A DNA stretch of 64,000 nt, from assembly GCA_964635065.1 (NCBI GenBank), contig CAZWMK010000002.1:3366-67365 (forward strand), given 5' to 3'. The translations under genes were made by a program, and so were the position numbers. Source of the stretch: CAZWMK01 sp964635065 (GTDB taxonomy: Bacteria; Pseudomonadota; Alphaproteobacteria; Sphingomonadales; Sphingomonadaceae). The stretch's first letter is position 1. Each line of letters starts with the position of its first letter. Below the pieces are notes generated by a model. It saw only the letters and a list, made by a program, of their open reading frames with translations, did no database searches and was not told the origin of the DNA. Of this stretch, positions 17,498 through 25,573 are shown in pieces.

Positions 17498-17734
17498 ATG
17501 ATCATCAAGATCCTTGGTTCAGGTTGCAAGAAGTGCATCGCTCTGGGCGAAAATGCGAAGGCGGCTGCCGATGCCGCCGGAATCCCGGCGGACATTGTGA
17601 AGGTCACCGACGATGCGCAGATCGCGGCCTACGGTGTGATGTCGACGCCTGCCCTCGTGATTGACGAAAAGGTTGTTTCGGCCGGCAAGGTGCTGACCGT
17701 GCCGGAAGTGGCCGAAAAGCTCGAAGCCGCCTGA
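17498..17734 (+). CDS. Small thioredoxin-like redox protein (TM0996/MTH895 type)
   Basis: 78 residues: [20 protein letters not shown] with a CKKC active site, a glutaredoxin/thioredoxin-like fold and the cis-Pro region [14 protein letters not shown]. Such redox-active disulfide proteins commonly follow DUF318 permease genes, as here 13 nt downstream. The gene is intact although its partner is broken. Start ATG 17498 follows GGAAAGG. Confidence 0.9.
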   Translation: MIIKILGSGCKKCIALGENAKAAADAAGIPADIVKVTDDAQIAAYGVMSTPALVIDEKVVSAGKVLTVPEVAEKLEAA

Positions 17735-17796
17735 CGCAGGACTGCCAAAACACAGATGTTGTCGCGCGCAGGGCGCGTCGATGGCGGCGCCGGGAA

Positions 17797-17818
17797 AACC
17801 TGTCGTTAATGACAGGTT
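17797..17818. promoter_or_regulatory. Perfect inverted repeat upstream of SnoaL/SDR operon
   Basis: AACCTGTC (17797-17804) and GACAGGTT (17811-17818) form perfect 8-bp arms around GTTAAT, 66 bp before the SnoaL start. Spacing and symmetry suit a dimeric repressor such as a TetR, GntR or MarR protein. It could also end the transcript of the upstream redox gene, but no T-tract follows. Confidence 0.5.
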
Positions 17819-17883
17819 GTTATACAGTTGTGCAACAAGGAGCAATGTCCTAGCCTTCCTCCAAATATAAATGGAGGGGATGG

Positions 17884-18426
17884 ATGCAGTCCAAAGAGGA
17901 CAAGCTTGACGCACTGATCAGTCGTCAGGAAATCTATGAGGTGCTCACCCGTTATTGCCGCGGCGTCGATCGCTGCGATGTGGACCTCATACGCTCTGTA
18001 TATCACGAAGACGCGATGGATGATCACGGCATGTTCAAGGGCCGCGGAGTCGATTTCGCGCCGTGGATCGTGGCGTGGGAACGTGAAAACCTGAAGCAGG
18101 GCCAGCATTTCATCGGCAATTTCCGCTGCGACCTGCAAGGCGACATCGCCTATACGGAAACATACTGCATTTCCTTCAGCGAAGCCAAGGATGGCCGGAA
18201 TGCGACCGTTTACAATCGTTACGTAGACCGGTTCGAGCGCCGTAACGGCGAATGGAAAATCGCTGACCGTGTCGTCGTCATCGATCTCAGCCGCCTCGAT
18301 GAACCGGGGCCGCCCTTCGGCGAAGTGCCGGGATGGGAATTCACGTTCGGGCAGCGCGACCACAGCGATGCATCCTATCGCCGCCCGTCAGTCAGGCAGG
18401 AAACAGAAGAAGGAGCCGTCGCATGA
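17884..18426 (+). CDS. SnoaL/NTF2-like protein, putative dehydratase or isomerase
   Basis: 180 residues with the NTF2-like cone fold pattern: EIYEVLTRYCRGVDRCDVDL, VYHEDAMDDHG, and the end RYVDRFERRNGEWKIADRVV. The Asp in GVDRCD and the His in GQHFIGNF occupy places of the catalytic Asp/His pair of family enzymes such as LinA and bile-acid 7-alpha-dehydratase; this match is inference. A purine-rich ribosome site precedes ATG 17884, and the gene overlaps the next SDR gene by ATGA. Confidence 0.85.
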   Translation: MQSKEDKLDALISRQEIYEVLTRYCRGVDRCDVDLIRSVYHEDAMDDHGMFKGRGVDFAPWIVAWERENLKQGQHFIGNFRCDLQGDIAYTETYCISFSEAKDGRNATVYNRYVDRFERRNGEWKIADRVVVIDLSRLDEPGPPFGEVPGWEFTFGQRDHSDASYRRPSVRQETEEGAVA

Positions 18427-19250
18427 CACAGGGCACATTTCACGGCCTGACCGCCGTGGTCACGGGGGCGGCACGCGGTCAGGGGCGCGAAATGGCGCTC
18501 CAGTTCGCACAGCAGGGCGCCAACATCGCCATCTGCGATCTCGGTCGTCCCAATCTGGCGACGGTTGATTATCCGCTGGCGACATCCCAGGAATTGGAGG
18601 CGGTCGCCGATGCGGTTCGCGGACATGGCGTCAAGGTCGTTACCCGCAGTTGCGATATCCGGGATCAGGCGCAGGTGGATGCCTTCATCGCGGCAGCAGC
18701 GGACGCTTTTGGCCGCATCGACATTCTTGTGAACAATGCAGGCATTCTGTCCGGCAACAAGCCGGTGCACGAAATGTCGGACGAGCAGTTCGTGACGATG
18801 ATCGACGTCAACCTGACCGGCGTCTGGCGCGTCACCCGGTCTGCCGTACCGCATCTGATCAAGGCCGGTGGCGGCCGGATCATCAATGTGGCGTCTGCCG
18901 CCGGGCTGGTCGGCGCGCCGGGCTTTGGTCATTACTGCGCTGCAAAGCATGGTGTCATCGGCCTGACCAAGACGATGGCCGCTGAACTTGCACCCTATCA
19001 TATCACGGTCAATGCCATCTGCCCCGGCCTGGTTGACACGCGTATGGTCGAACATTCGGCGGAGCAGCTCGCAGGGCAGCTCGGGATCAGTGAGGATGCA
19101 GCTTACGAAGCCTTCCTCTCGGTTCATCTCATCAAGGAACGCATCACGCCCGGACAGACAGCCGCCGCCGTGCTCTATCTTGCCAGCGAAGCTGCACGGA
19201 CCGTGACGGGCGCCTGCCTGCCTGTCGATGCGGGCTGGACTGCCACCTGA
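18423..19250 (+). CDS. SDR oxidoreductase of the mycofactocin-coupled/carveol-dehydrogenase type
   Basis: 275 residues: nucleotide motif TGAARGQG, NNAG in LVNNAGILSG, catalytic Ser in NVASAAG and YCAAK. After the second strand there is an insertion (NLATVDYPLATSQELEAVAD) like that of the mycofactocin-dependent SDR group, where it buries the nicotinamide cofactor. No mycofactocin maturation gene is seen in this window. Co-translated with the upstream SnoaL gene. Confidence 0.9.
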   Translation: MTQGTFHGLTAVVTGAARGQGREMALQFAQQGANIAICDLGRPNLATVDYPLATSQELEAVADAVRGHGVKVVTRSCDIRDQAQVDAFIAAAADAFGRIDILVNNAGILSGNKPVHEMSDEQFVTMIDVNLTGVWRVTRSAVPHLIKAGGGRIINVASAAGLVGAPGFGHYCAAKHGVIGLTKTMAAELAPYHITVNAICPGLVDTRMVEHSAEQLAGQLGISEDAAYEAFLSVHLIKERITPGQTAAAVLYLASEAARTVTGACLPVDAGWTAT

Positions 19251-19269
19251 AGCAACAAGGACAAACAAG

Positions 19270-20061
19270 ATGGAAAGAACGGATAATCGGCTTGCGGGCA
19301 CGGTCGCGCTCGTCACGGGCGCCGCCGGGGGCATTGGCTCGGCCATCTGCAAGGCGCTGGCAGAGGCGGGGGCAGAGGTCATTGCGACCGATCTGCCGTC
19401 CATCCCTGCCGCAAAACGTCCGGAGGGGCACTGGATCGACCTTGATGTGACGGATGAGGCCGCATGGGACAGGGCCGTAGCCGAGGTACAGGCGCGCCAT
19501 GGCCGGCTCGACATTCTCGTCAACAATGCCGGAATTGATGTCATCGAGAAATTCGAGGACATGACGCTGCAAAGCTGGCGGCGGACGCAGGCGGTCAATG
19601 TCGATGGCGTATTTCTTGGCATGCGCAAGATGTTGCCCCTCTTGCGCGCGGGCGGCATCCGCCGCAGCGGCGGTGCGTCGGTGATCAATATGTCCTCGAT
19701 CGCCGGGCTGGTGGGCGCGGACTTCAATGCAGCCTATTGCGCAAGCAAGGGTGCCGTGCGTCTGATGAGCAAGGCCGTTGCCATCGAATTCAGCGCGCTT
19801 GGCTATAAGGTCAGGGTCAATTCCGTGCATCCGGGCGGCGTCGATACCCCGATGGTGGAGTCGATTTTCCAGAGCTACGTCGACCTCGGCGTGATTGCTT
19901 CGGCGGATGCGGCCTATGACATGTCCGCAAGGGCACATGCGCTGGGCCGCATGGCCCGCCCCGGCGAAATTGCGGCAGCCGTGCGTTTTCTTGCATCAGA
20001 CGAAGCAAGCTACATGCATGGCTCGGAGCTGGTGATCGACGGCGGTTACACCGCGCGCTGA
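19270..20061 (+). CDS. SDR family oxidoreductase
   Basis: 263 residues, classical SDR: TGAAGGIG, LVNNAGID, catalytic Ser in NMSSIAG, YCASK, and the C-terminal FLASDEASYMHGSELVIDGG. An NAD-preferring pocket is suggested by the acidic residue in VIATDLPS. It follows the previous SDR by 19 nt. Likely oxidises or reduces a hydroxyl/keto group of the cluster's substrate; resembles 3-alpha/20-beta-hydroxysteroid dehydrogenases in style, which is not proof of substrate. Confidence 0.9.
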   Translation: MERTDNRLAGTVALVTGAAGGIGSAICKALAEAGAEVIATDLPSIPAAKRPEGHWIDLDVTDEAAWDRAVAEVQARHGRLDILVNNAGIDVIEKFEDMTLQSWRRTQAVNVDGVFLGMRKMLPLLRAGGIRRSGGASVINMSSIAGLVGADFNAAYCASKGAVRLMSKAVAIEFSALGYKVRVNSVHPGGVDTPMVESIFQSYVDLGVIASADAAYDMSARAHALGRMARPGEIAAAVRFLASDEASYMHGSELVIDGGYTAR

Positions 20062-20097
20062 CGCCATAACACAACAATGCATCGGGAGGATCTTATC

Positions 20098-20613
20098 ATG
20101 AACAACAACGACAGCCTCCGGCGTCTTGTCGCCAAATCGGACATCATCGAACTGACGCACAGGGTTGCGCGCGCCGTGGACCGGAATGACGTCGAATTAT
20201 TCTGCGCCGGCTTCACCAACGGCGGCCACTTTGATGCCGGCATGGTGGCGGGTGCAATGCCGGAAGTGGGGCGCACCATGTTTGCCGCCATCGGCGACAG
20301 TCTGCGCAGAACCCAGCATGTGCTCAGCAATCACATTATCATGATCGACGGAGACACGGCCAAGGGCGAAATTTATGTAACAGGAACGGCCTTCTATGAT
20401 CAGGACGGCGTCGAAACCGAACTGGTTTTCGGCGGCCGTTATCTTGACAACTATGTGCTTGAGGGCGACGCGTGGAAAATTTCGTATCGACGCATTGTCG
20501 TTGATTACGCGCGCATCCAGAAATCCACGCACACGAACGAAGGCATGTACGAAGCGACGAGTTACAAGGGTACGAAAAACAAAGAAGACCCGTCTTACAA
20601 GTACATATTCTGA
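20098..20613 (+). CDS. SnoaL/NTF2-like protein
   Basis: 171 residues, NTF2-like: DIIELTHRVARAVDRNDVEL, His in RRTQHVLSNHIIMIDGDTA, and GRYLDNYVLEGDAWKISYRR. The Asp in AVDRND and His in TQHVLSN parallel the pair in the 17884 protein. A Shine-Dalgarno GGGAGGA (20084-20090) precedes the ATG. It ends with a Lys/Tyr-rich tail (TSYKGTKNKEDPSYKYIF). Fourth gene of the likely operon 17884-20613. Confidence 0.82.
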   Translation: MNNNDSLRRLVAKSDIIELTHRVARAVDRNDVELFCAGFTNGGHFDAGMVAGAMPEVGRTMFAAIGDSLRRTQHVLSNHIIMIDGDTAKGEIYVTGTAFYDQDGVETELVFGGRYLDNYVLEGDAWKISYRRIVVDYARIQKSTHTNEGMYEATSYKGTKNKEDPSYKYIF

Positions 20614-20681
20614 CCCGCATCGAGCGGGGGCAGAAAAGTACAGCCTGATTTTTCAAATCAAATGATAGAGATAAAAAACGC

Positions 20682-22787
20682 ATGATCCGACGCTCCCCTT
20701 TATCCCGTGCATGGCTCGTTATGCTCGTCGCCGGATCAGCCGCACTGAGCGGCTGCACCGGCACACGTTCCGACACACAGGACTCTTCCGCCCTGCTGAG
20801 CGATGCGGATAATGGGGAAAACTGGCCGGCCTTCGGGCGCACCTATGATGAGCGGCATTACAGTCCGCTGTCGGAAATCAACGAAAACACCGTGTCAGGC
20901 CTGAAACTCGCCTGGTTTCACGATCTGCCGGTCGGCAATGCGGTCAGCGGTCCACTCGCAGTCGACGGGATTCTCTATACCGCCACCGGTTACAGCGTGG
21001 TTCGCGCGTTCGAGGCAGCGACAGGCAAGCTGCTTTGGGAACATGACACACATGCCGCCGAAGCCGCCGGCAACAAGCTGCGTCAGGGCTGGGGTATTCG
21101 CGGGCTGGCCTATTGGGACGGCATGGTCTTCGTCGGCACGCACGATGGTCGCCTCGTCGCACTCGATACCAAGGACGGCAGCGAAGTATGGAGCCGGATG
21201 ACGGTCGAGAAGGATGATGTCAGGTTCATCTCCGGTCCGCCGCGCGTTTTCAACGGCAAGGTCATCATCGGCCATGGTGGTGCCGATGTCGGGCCGGTTC
21301 GCGGCTATGTCACGACCTTCGACGCCAAGACCGGAAAACAGCTCTGGCGGTTCCACACCGTCCCCGGCAACCCGGCCGACGGTTTTGAAAATGATGCAAT
21401 GAAAATGGCCGCCGAAACCTGGCATGGCGAATGGTGGAAGTATGGCGGCGGCGGCACAGTCTGGAATGCCATGACCTACGACCCCGAAACCGACACGATC
21501 CTCATTGGGACCGGCAATGGCGCACCATGGAACCATCGCATCCGCAGCGAGGGCAAGGGCGACAATCTTTTCGTATGTTCCATCGTCGCGCTGGATGCCA
21601 ACACCGGTGAATATAAGTGGCATTATCAGACGAACCCCGGCGAAAGCTGGGATTACAATGCCGCAATGGACATGCAGCTTGCCGATCTGACCATTGATGG
21701 AAAGCCGAGGAAGGTCGTCATGACGGCACCGAAGAACGGCTTTTTCTACGTGATCGACCGCACGAACGGAAAACTGATTTCCGCCGAGAAAATTGCGAAG
21801 GTGACCTGGGCATCGCATGTCGACATCAAGACCGGACGGCCTGTCGAAAATCCCGGAATCCGTTATCCGAACGGGAAGGATTTCGAACTCTGGCCTGGTG
21901 CGAACGGGGCGCATAACTGGCTGCCGATGTCTTTCGATCCCGCGCGCAACGTCGCGTTTATCCCGGTCCTGAGCCAGCCTTCGAAATACAATGATCGGGG
22001 CATCGACCCCAAGACGTGGACATTCGTGCCGGGCAGCGCAAACGACGCCGCCGTGAACATCGACCTGACCTCCGATGATCCGGAAGCTGGCACCAGCGCA
22101 CTCATGGCCTGGGATGTGCTGTCCCAAAAGCGGCTGTGGTCGGTGCCGACACCCGGTTTCTGGAACGGCGGCACCATGGCGACCGCTGGCAATCTCGTCT
22201 TTCAGGGCCATGCCGATGGCACGTTCAATGCCTATTCGGTCAAGGACGGAAGCCGGCTCTGGTCGTTTGATGCGCAGACGGGCGTGCTGGCCCCGCCAAT
22301 CACCTATTCGGTCGGTGGGCGGCAATATATAACCGTGCTGTCGGGCTTCGGCGGAAGCGGCGCCCTGTTCGGTGACGTGGTGGCCAAGTTCGGCTGGGAC
22401 TCCCGGATGCAACCGCGCCGAATCCTCACTTTCGCACTCAATGGCACAGCGACCTTGCCGCCGCCACCGCCGAAATATACGCCAAAGCCGGTCGATGATC
22501 CCAGCTTCGTGCCGGACGCAAAACTCTATTCGGCTGGTCAGAAGGTCTATTACCAACGCTGCGTCGTGTGCCACGGCATCGACCTGAAGGCAGCCGGCCT
22601 CGCGCCCGATCTGCGCGCATCACCCGTGCCGCCCAACGACGAAGCATTCGAGGCGGTGGTGCGCGGCGGTGCGCTGGTCACGCAAGGCATGCCGAGCTTC
22701 GCCGACGTGCCAGCCGATGAAATCGCGGCCGTACGCCACTTTATCCGTGCCAACGGTCGCGCCTTCGCACAGGCAAGCGCAAAATAA
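20682..22787 (+). CDS. Periplasmic PQQ dehydrogenase with C-terminal cytochrome c
   Basis: 701 residues. A lipoprotein-like leader (GSAALSGC) leads to an eight-bladed quinoprotein propeller (WPAFGRTYDERHYSPLSEIN; WAYDPETD-like repeats; catalytic Asp region GESWDYNAAMDMQL), then a cytochrome c domain with heme motif CVVCH and a distal Met in GMPSF. This is the type-II quinohemoprotein alcohol dehydrogenase layout, which passes electrons to the respiratory chain. The vicinal Cys-Cys of typical enzymes is absent: the equivalent stretch reads GWGIRGLAYW. Confidence 0.92.
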   Translation: MIRRSPLSRAWLVMLVAGSAALSGCTGTRSDTQDSSALLSDADNGENWPAFGRTYDERHYSPLSEINENTVSGLKLAWFHDLPVGNAVSGPLAVDGILYTATGYSVVRAFEAATGKLLWEHDTHAAEAAGNKLRQGWGIRGLAYWDGMVFVGTHDGRLVALDTKDGSEVWSRMTVEKDDVRFISGPPRVFNGKVIIGHGGADVGPVRGYVTTFDAKTGKQLWRFHTVPGNPADGFENDAMKMAAETWHGEWWKYGGGGTVWNAMTYDPETDTILIGTGNGAPWNHRIRSEGKGDNLFVCSIVALDANTGEYKWHYQTNPGESWDYNAAMDMQLADLTIDGKPRKVVMTAPKNGFFYVIDRTNGKLISAEKIAKVTWASHVDIKTGRPVENPGIRYPNGKDFELWPGANGAHNWLPMSFDPARNVAFIPVLSQPSKYNDRGIDPKTWTFVPGSANDAAVNIDLTSDDPEAGTSALMAWDVLSQKRLWSVPTPGFWNGGTMATAGNLVFQGHADGTFNAYSVKDGSRLWSFDAQTGVLAPPITYSVGGRQYITVLSGFGGSGALFGDVVAKFGWDSRMQPRRILTFALNGTATLPPPPPKYTPKPVDDPSFVPDAKLYSAGQKVYYQRCVVCHGIDLKAAGLAPDLRASPVPPNDEAFEAVVRGGALVTQGMPSFADVPADEIAAVRHFIRANGRAFAQASAK

Positions 22788-22935
22788 CGGACGCAGTGCG
22801 GCATTCGGGCAAGGCGCGGTGCGCGATCACCGGGACCGGCAAGCAATGCGTGCCAGCCGGACGCCTGCCGCGCGAACGGGCCGCAGGCACAGGCGTTGTC
22901 AGGTTGACTGGCGCACGACAGATGTGCGCCAGTCC

Positions 22936-23919
22936 TCAGAAAGCGCCGACCGTGTAAGCCGTGTAGGCTGCATAGGATGTGACGAGGACGAAGCCTTCTC
23001 TCCTGCTCAACCGGCCACCGGTGAAAGCGAAGAGCATGACAATCAGCGATGCGGCCACCAGAAACCAGAGGTCAAAGGCCATCATGCTGGCAGGAACGGA
23101 GGTGGGCGCCGTTACACCCGTCACCCCGCCGATGAACAGGATGTTGTAGATGTTGGAGCCAAGGACGTTGCCAAGGGCAATGTCACCTTCCTTCCGGTAA
23201 GCCGCGACGGCAGATGTCATCAGTTCCGGGAATGAGGTGCCGACGGCCACGATCGTCAGCCCGATGACAGCATCGCTCACCCCGAGATCCGCCGCGATCT
23301 TCATGGCGCCATCCACCAGAAGGTTACCGCCGCCCACGATCAATGCGAGGCCAGCCAGGAACAGGAGAATGGCCATCGAGAGCCTTCCGCCGGGTTGTTC
23401 CTGCGGGATCAGGGCCGGATCGACTTCTTCCATCGCCACGGCGCGATCATAAGCGGCGCTGTGGGGCGCTCCCAATCGTTCCTGGCGATACGCATAATAA
23501 ACATATCCCGCCATGGCGATCAGGAAGATAATGCCAGCCTCGCGCGAGAGGCCAACAGTCGCCGCAGCTGCAAGCAGCGCCAGAACGGCCAGAGTGCCAA
23601 TGCCGCCATCACGCCAAAGCGTGCGTGTTTTTACCGCAATAGGCATGATCAGTGCAGCTATTCCGAGGATCAACAGAGCATTGGCAATGTTCGATCCGAC
23701 AATGTTGCCGATGGCAATACCCGGTGACCCGGCAAGGCTAGCCTGCACACTGGCGGCAAGTTCAGGCATCGACGTGCCCATGCCCACCACTGTCAGGCCG
23801 ATCAGCATCGGCGACAGGCTGAGCCTTTCGGCAATCCGAACAGCCCCGCGGACCAACAGGTCACCGCCTGCAATCAGCAGGACAAGACCCAGCAACAGGA
23901 AGAACGCATCAGCAAGCAT
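22936..23919 (-). CDS. CaCA-family calcium/sodium antiporter
   Basis: 327 residues, ten to eleven helices with the two alpha repeats of the CaCA superfamily: GMGTSMPELAASVQASLAGS then NIVGSNIANALLILG, and VGTSFPELMTSAVAAYRKEG then NVLGSNIYNILFIGG. The acidic residues in both GTS-PEL motifs are present. YrbG-like proteins exchange Ca2+ or K+ for Na+. It may be in one unit with the lipoprotein gene upstream. Confidence 0.94.
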   Translation of the reverse strand: MLADAFFLLLGLVLLIAGGDLLVRGAVRIAERLSLSPMLIGLTVVGMGTSMPELAASVQASLAGSPGIAIGNIVGSNIANALLILGIAALIMPIAVKTRTLWRDGGIGTLAVLALLAAAATVGLSREAGIIFLIAMAGYVYYAYRQERLGAPHSAAYDRAVAMEEVDPALIPQEQPGGRLSMAILLFLAGLALIVGGGNLLVDGAMKIAADLGVSDAVIGLTIVAVGTSFPELMTSAVAAYRKEGDIALGNVLGSNIYNILFIGGVTGVTAPTSVPASMMAFDLWFLVAASLIVMLFAFTGGRLSRREGFVLVTSYAAYTAYTVGAF

Positions 23920-23970
23920 GATATGGCCGCAACCCTTGCAAGGACATTGATTGACAGTCCGCAGGATGAT

Positions 23971-23984
23971 GACAGGCGCCTGTC
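23971..23984. promoter_or_regulatory. 14-bp perfect palindrome before the antiporter gene
   Basis: GACAGGCGCCTGTC lies about 50 bp upstream of the antiporter start and downstream of the lipoprotein gene. It is followed by an 11-bp tandem duplication (CGGGGTTCTCG twice near 23987-24010). It could be an operator or a weak terminator hairpin. Confidence 0.35.
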
Positions 23985-24047
23985 ACCGGGGTTCTCGCCG
24001 GGGTTCTCGCGTGGCATGTCGGCTCCACTGACATATGGCGGGATGCC

Positions 24048-24413
24048 CTATTCCGCGGGCGTGGGTGCTGTCCGCTCGGCAGCATCCTTGACCGCCTCGC
24101 GTGCAGCATTGCCCAGCGCCGCGCCATCAACAGCCCTGTCGATGCCAGCCATCAAGGCCTCCTCGTCGATGACAGCGCCGACAATGGCCATTTCCTCGAC
24201 CGGAAGCGCGTCGCGCAGTGCCTGACTTGCGGCAGCTTGCGCCATGCCCTTGACCGCCTCTTCGTTCACCGCCGAGGTAACAGCATCGACAAGGCCCTGC
24301 CCTTCGATGGCCGCGTCTGCCTTGCTGGTCAGCTCTGAGGCCTGTTCTGCAACATCGCCACATGCAGCAAGTGCGAACGCTGCGCCCGTCACGAAGATCA
24401 TCTTTCTCATCAT
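24048..24413 (-). CDS. Small Ala-rich lipoprotein, function unknown
   Basis: 121 residues from MMRKMIFVTGAAFALAACGD. The leader with lipobox ALAAC predicts lipid anchoring. The mature part is Ala/Glu-rich and predicted helical (AVNEEAVKGMAQAAASQALR, EALMAGIDRAVDGAALGNAA). The start at 24413/24410 was preferred over 24506 because it places the signal peptide at the N-terminus. No family recognised. Confidence 0.75.
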   Translation of the reverse strand: MMRKMIFVTGAAFALAACGDVAEQASELTSKADAAIEGQGLVDAVTSAVNEEAVKGMAQAAASQALRDALPVEEMAIVGAVIDEEALMAGIDRAVDGAALGNAAREAVKDAAERTAPTPAE

Positions 24414-24584
24414 GCCAGCTTTGCCGCTTACCTGCATGCCGGCCCTGATCTGGACACGGGCACGGACGCGCTGCGCCACAAAGTCAGGCAGATAAATCGG
24501 GGGCATCGTTGGTCTCCTCTTCGAACCATCAGGTTACCGGAGGATCCGCCACGCTTTGAAGGGGGTACAAACCGGGCCTTGAAA

Positions 24585-24603
24585 GCATCGGATCATCCGA
24601 TGC
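24585..24603. promoter_or_regulatory. Inverted repeat in a gene-poor gap
   Basis: GCATCGGATCATCCGATGC has perfect 8-bp arms around a 3-base centre. It lies between the lipoprotein gene and the EAL remnant; it may be an operator or a terminator hairpin. Nothing else is visible in 24507-24736. Confidence 0.4.
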
Positions 24604-24736
24604 GGTCCGACATCACGCGCACTTACACGCGTCAGAGGGGCCCGGTCCGCTCTGGAAAGATGGTGGTGCGTGTGGCGATGTCAAGCACAGGCAGATGGGA
24701 ATTCTCTCCCCGGCTGTCACCAGCCATCAGGCGCCC

Positions 24737-25128
24737 TCACCCCGCCATTTGCAGGCCCGTCTCAACTCTGCCTTCAAGCTCATGGACTGCATTGCGCCGC
24801 CGATGCACCAGCCATGCTTCAAAAGCGGCGGCTGGCATGGGTTCGGCCAGCAGATAGCCCTGAAATTCATGGCACCCCAGCTTGCGCAGATATGTCACCT
24901 GATCCAGGCGCTCCACATCTTCCGCGACAATCTTCTGGCCAAGGCCGGAGGCGACGTTGAAGATGGCAAGCCACATGGCGTCAGTCCGCCCCGGCGCGCC
25001 AATGCTGCTCACCAGCGAGCGGTCGATCTTGAGTGAATCGTGCTGCAGGCGAGCCAACTGCGAAAGGTTGGAATAACCGTTGCCAAAATCGTCGATCGCA
25101 CTCCGAACGCCGAGCCGAGGTCAACCAG
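24737..25128 (-). pseudogene. C-terminal remnant of an EAL-domain c-di-GMP phosphodiesterase
   Basis: The minus strand encodes RLGVRSAIDDFGNGYSNLSQ, LKIDRSLVSS, GLGQKIVAEDVERLDQV and GCHEFQGYLLAEPMPAAAFE, the last third of an EAL domain with its DDFGNGYS motif. Upstream the frame hits a stop at about 25128-25130, and no EAL motif or first half exists, so it is a truncated remnant. The usual AEGVE reads AEDVE. Confidence 0.85.
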
Positions 25129-25201
25129 GATGCACAAGAAGACAGGTGGCTTTCAAGCCTGCACCGTGGTGAATGAAGTTGCATGAAAAAGGAGAGGTCT
25201 C

Positions 25202-25573
25202 ATCAAGCGGGAACACGTCGCAGCAACGCCTGGCCAGATCAAGGTCTGGTTTGATGGCGGCTGTCCGCTATGCCGCCGCGAAATCATGCTCATGCAGCGG
25301 CTCGACCGTGCCGGACGGATCAGATTTATCGACGTCACCAGCCCTGATGCGCCCTGCCCGCTTGATCCCAAGATCATGCTCGCCCGTTTCCATGCCGAGG
25401 AGAACGGGATGATCCTGTCAGGCGCAGCAGCCTTTGCCGCCATGTGGCGGGCAATTCCCCTGCTCCGCCCGCTGGGGCTGGCCGCCCGGTTGCCGGGGAT
25501 CACGCATTTGCTGGAATGGGCCTATGCTGGCTTTCTCCGGATCAGGCCGCGTCTGCAGGAGCGTTTGCGTTGA
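25202..25573 (+). CDS. DCC-family (DUF393) thiol-disulfide oxidoreductase-like protein
   Basis: 123 residues. The family signature FDGGCPLCRREI near the N-terminus carries the CxxC pair; LDRAGRIRFIDVTSP and MWRAIPLLRPLGLAARLPGI follow. The first ATG in frame (25286) lies after the CxxC and cannot be the true start. GGAGA stands 7-8 nt before ATC 25202, giving (M)KREHVAATPGQIKVWFDGG; no ATG, GTG or TTG lies between the upstream stop and 25286. A non-AUG or mutated start is therefore proposed. It overlaps the next gene by TTGA. Confidence 0.8.
   Translation: MKREHVAATPGQIKVWFDGGCPLCRREIMLMQRLDRAGRIRFIDVTSPDAPCPLDPKIMLARFHAEENGMILSGAAAFAAMWRAIPLLRPLGLAARLPGITHLLEWAYAGFLRIRPRLQERLR

Noticed and set aside
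20614..20628. Small CCCGC/GCGGG hairpin after the SnoaL gene at 20098 as a terminator
   Set aside because: Only a 5-bp stem and no T-tract; too weak to annotate.
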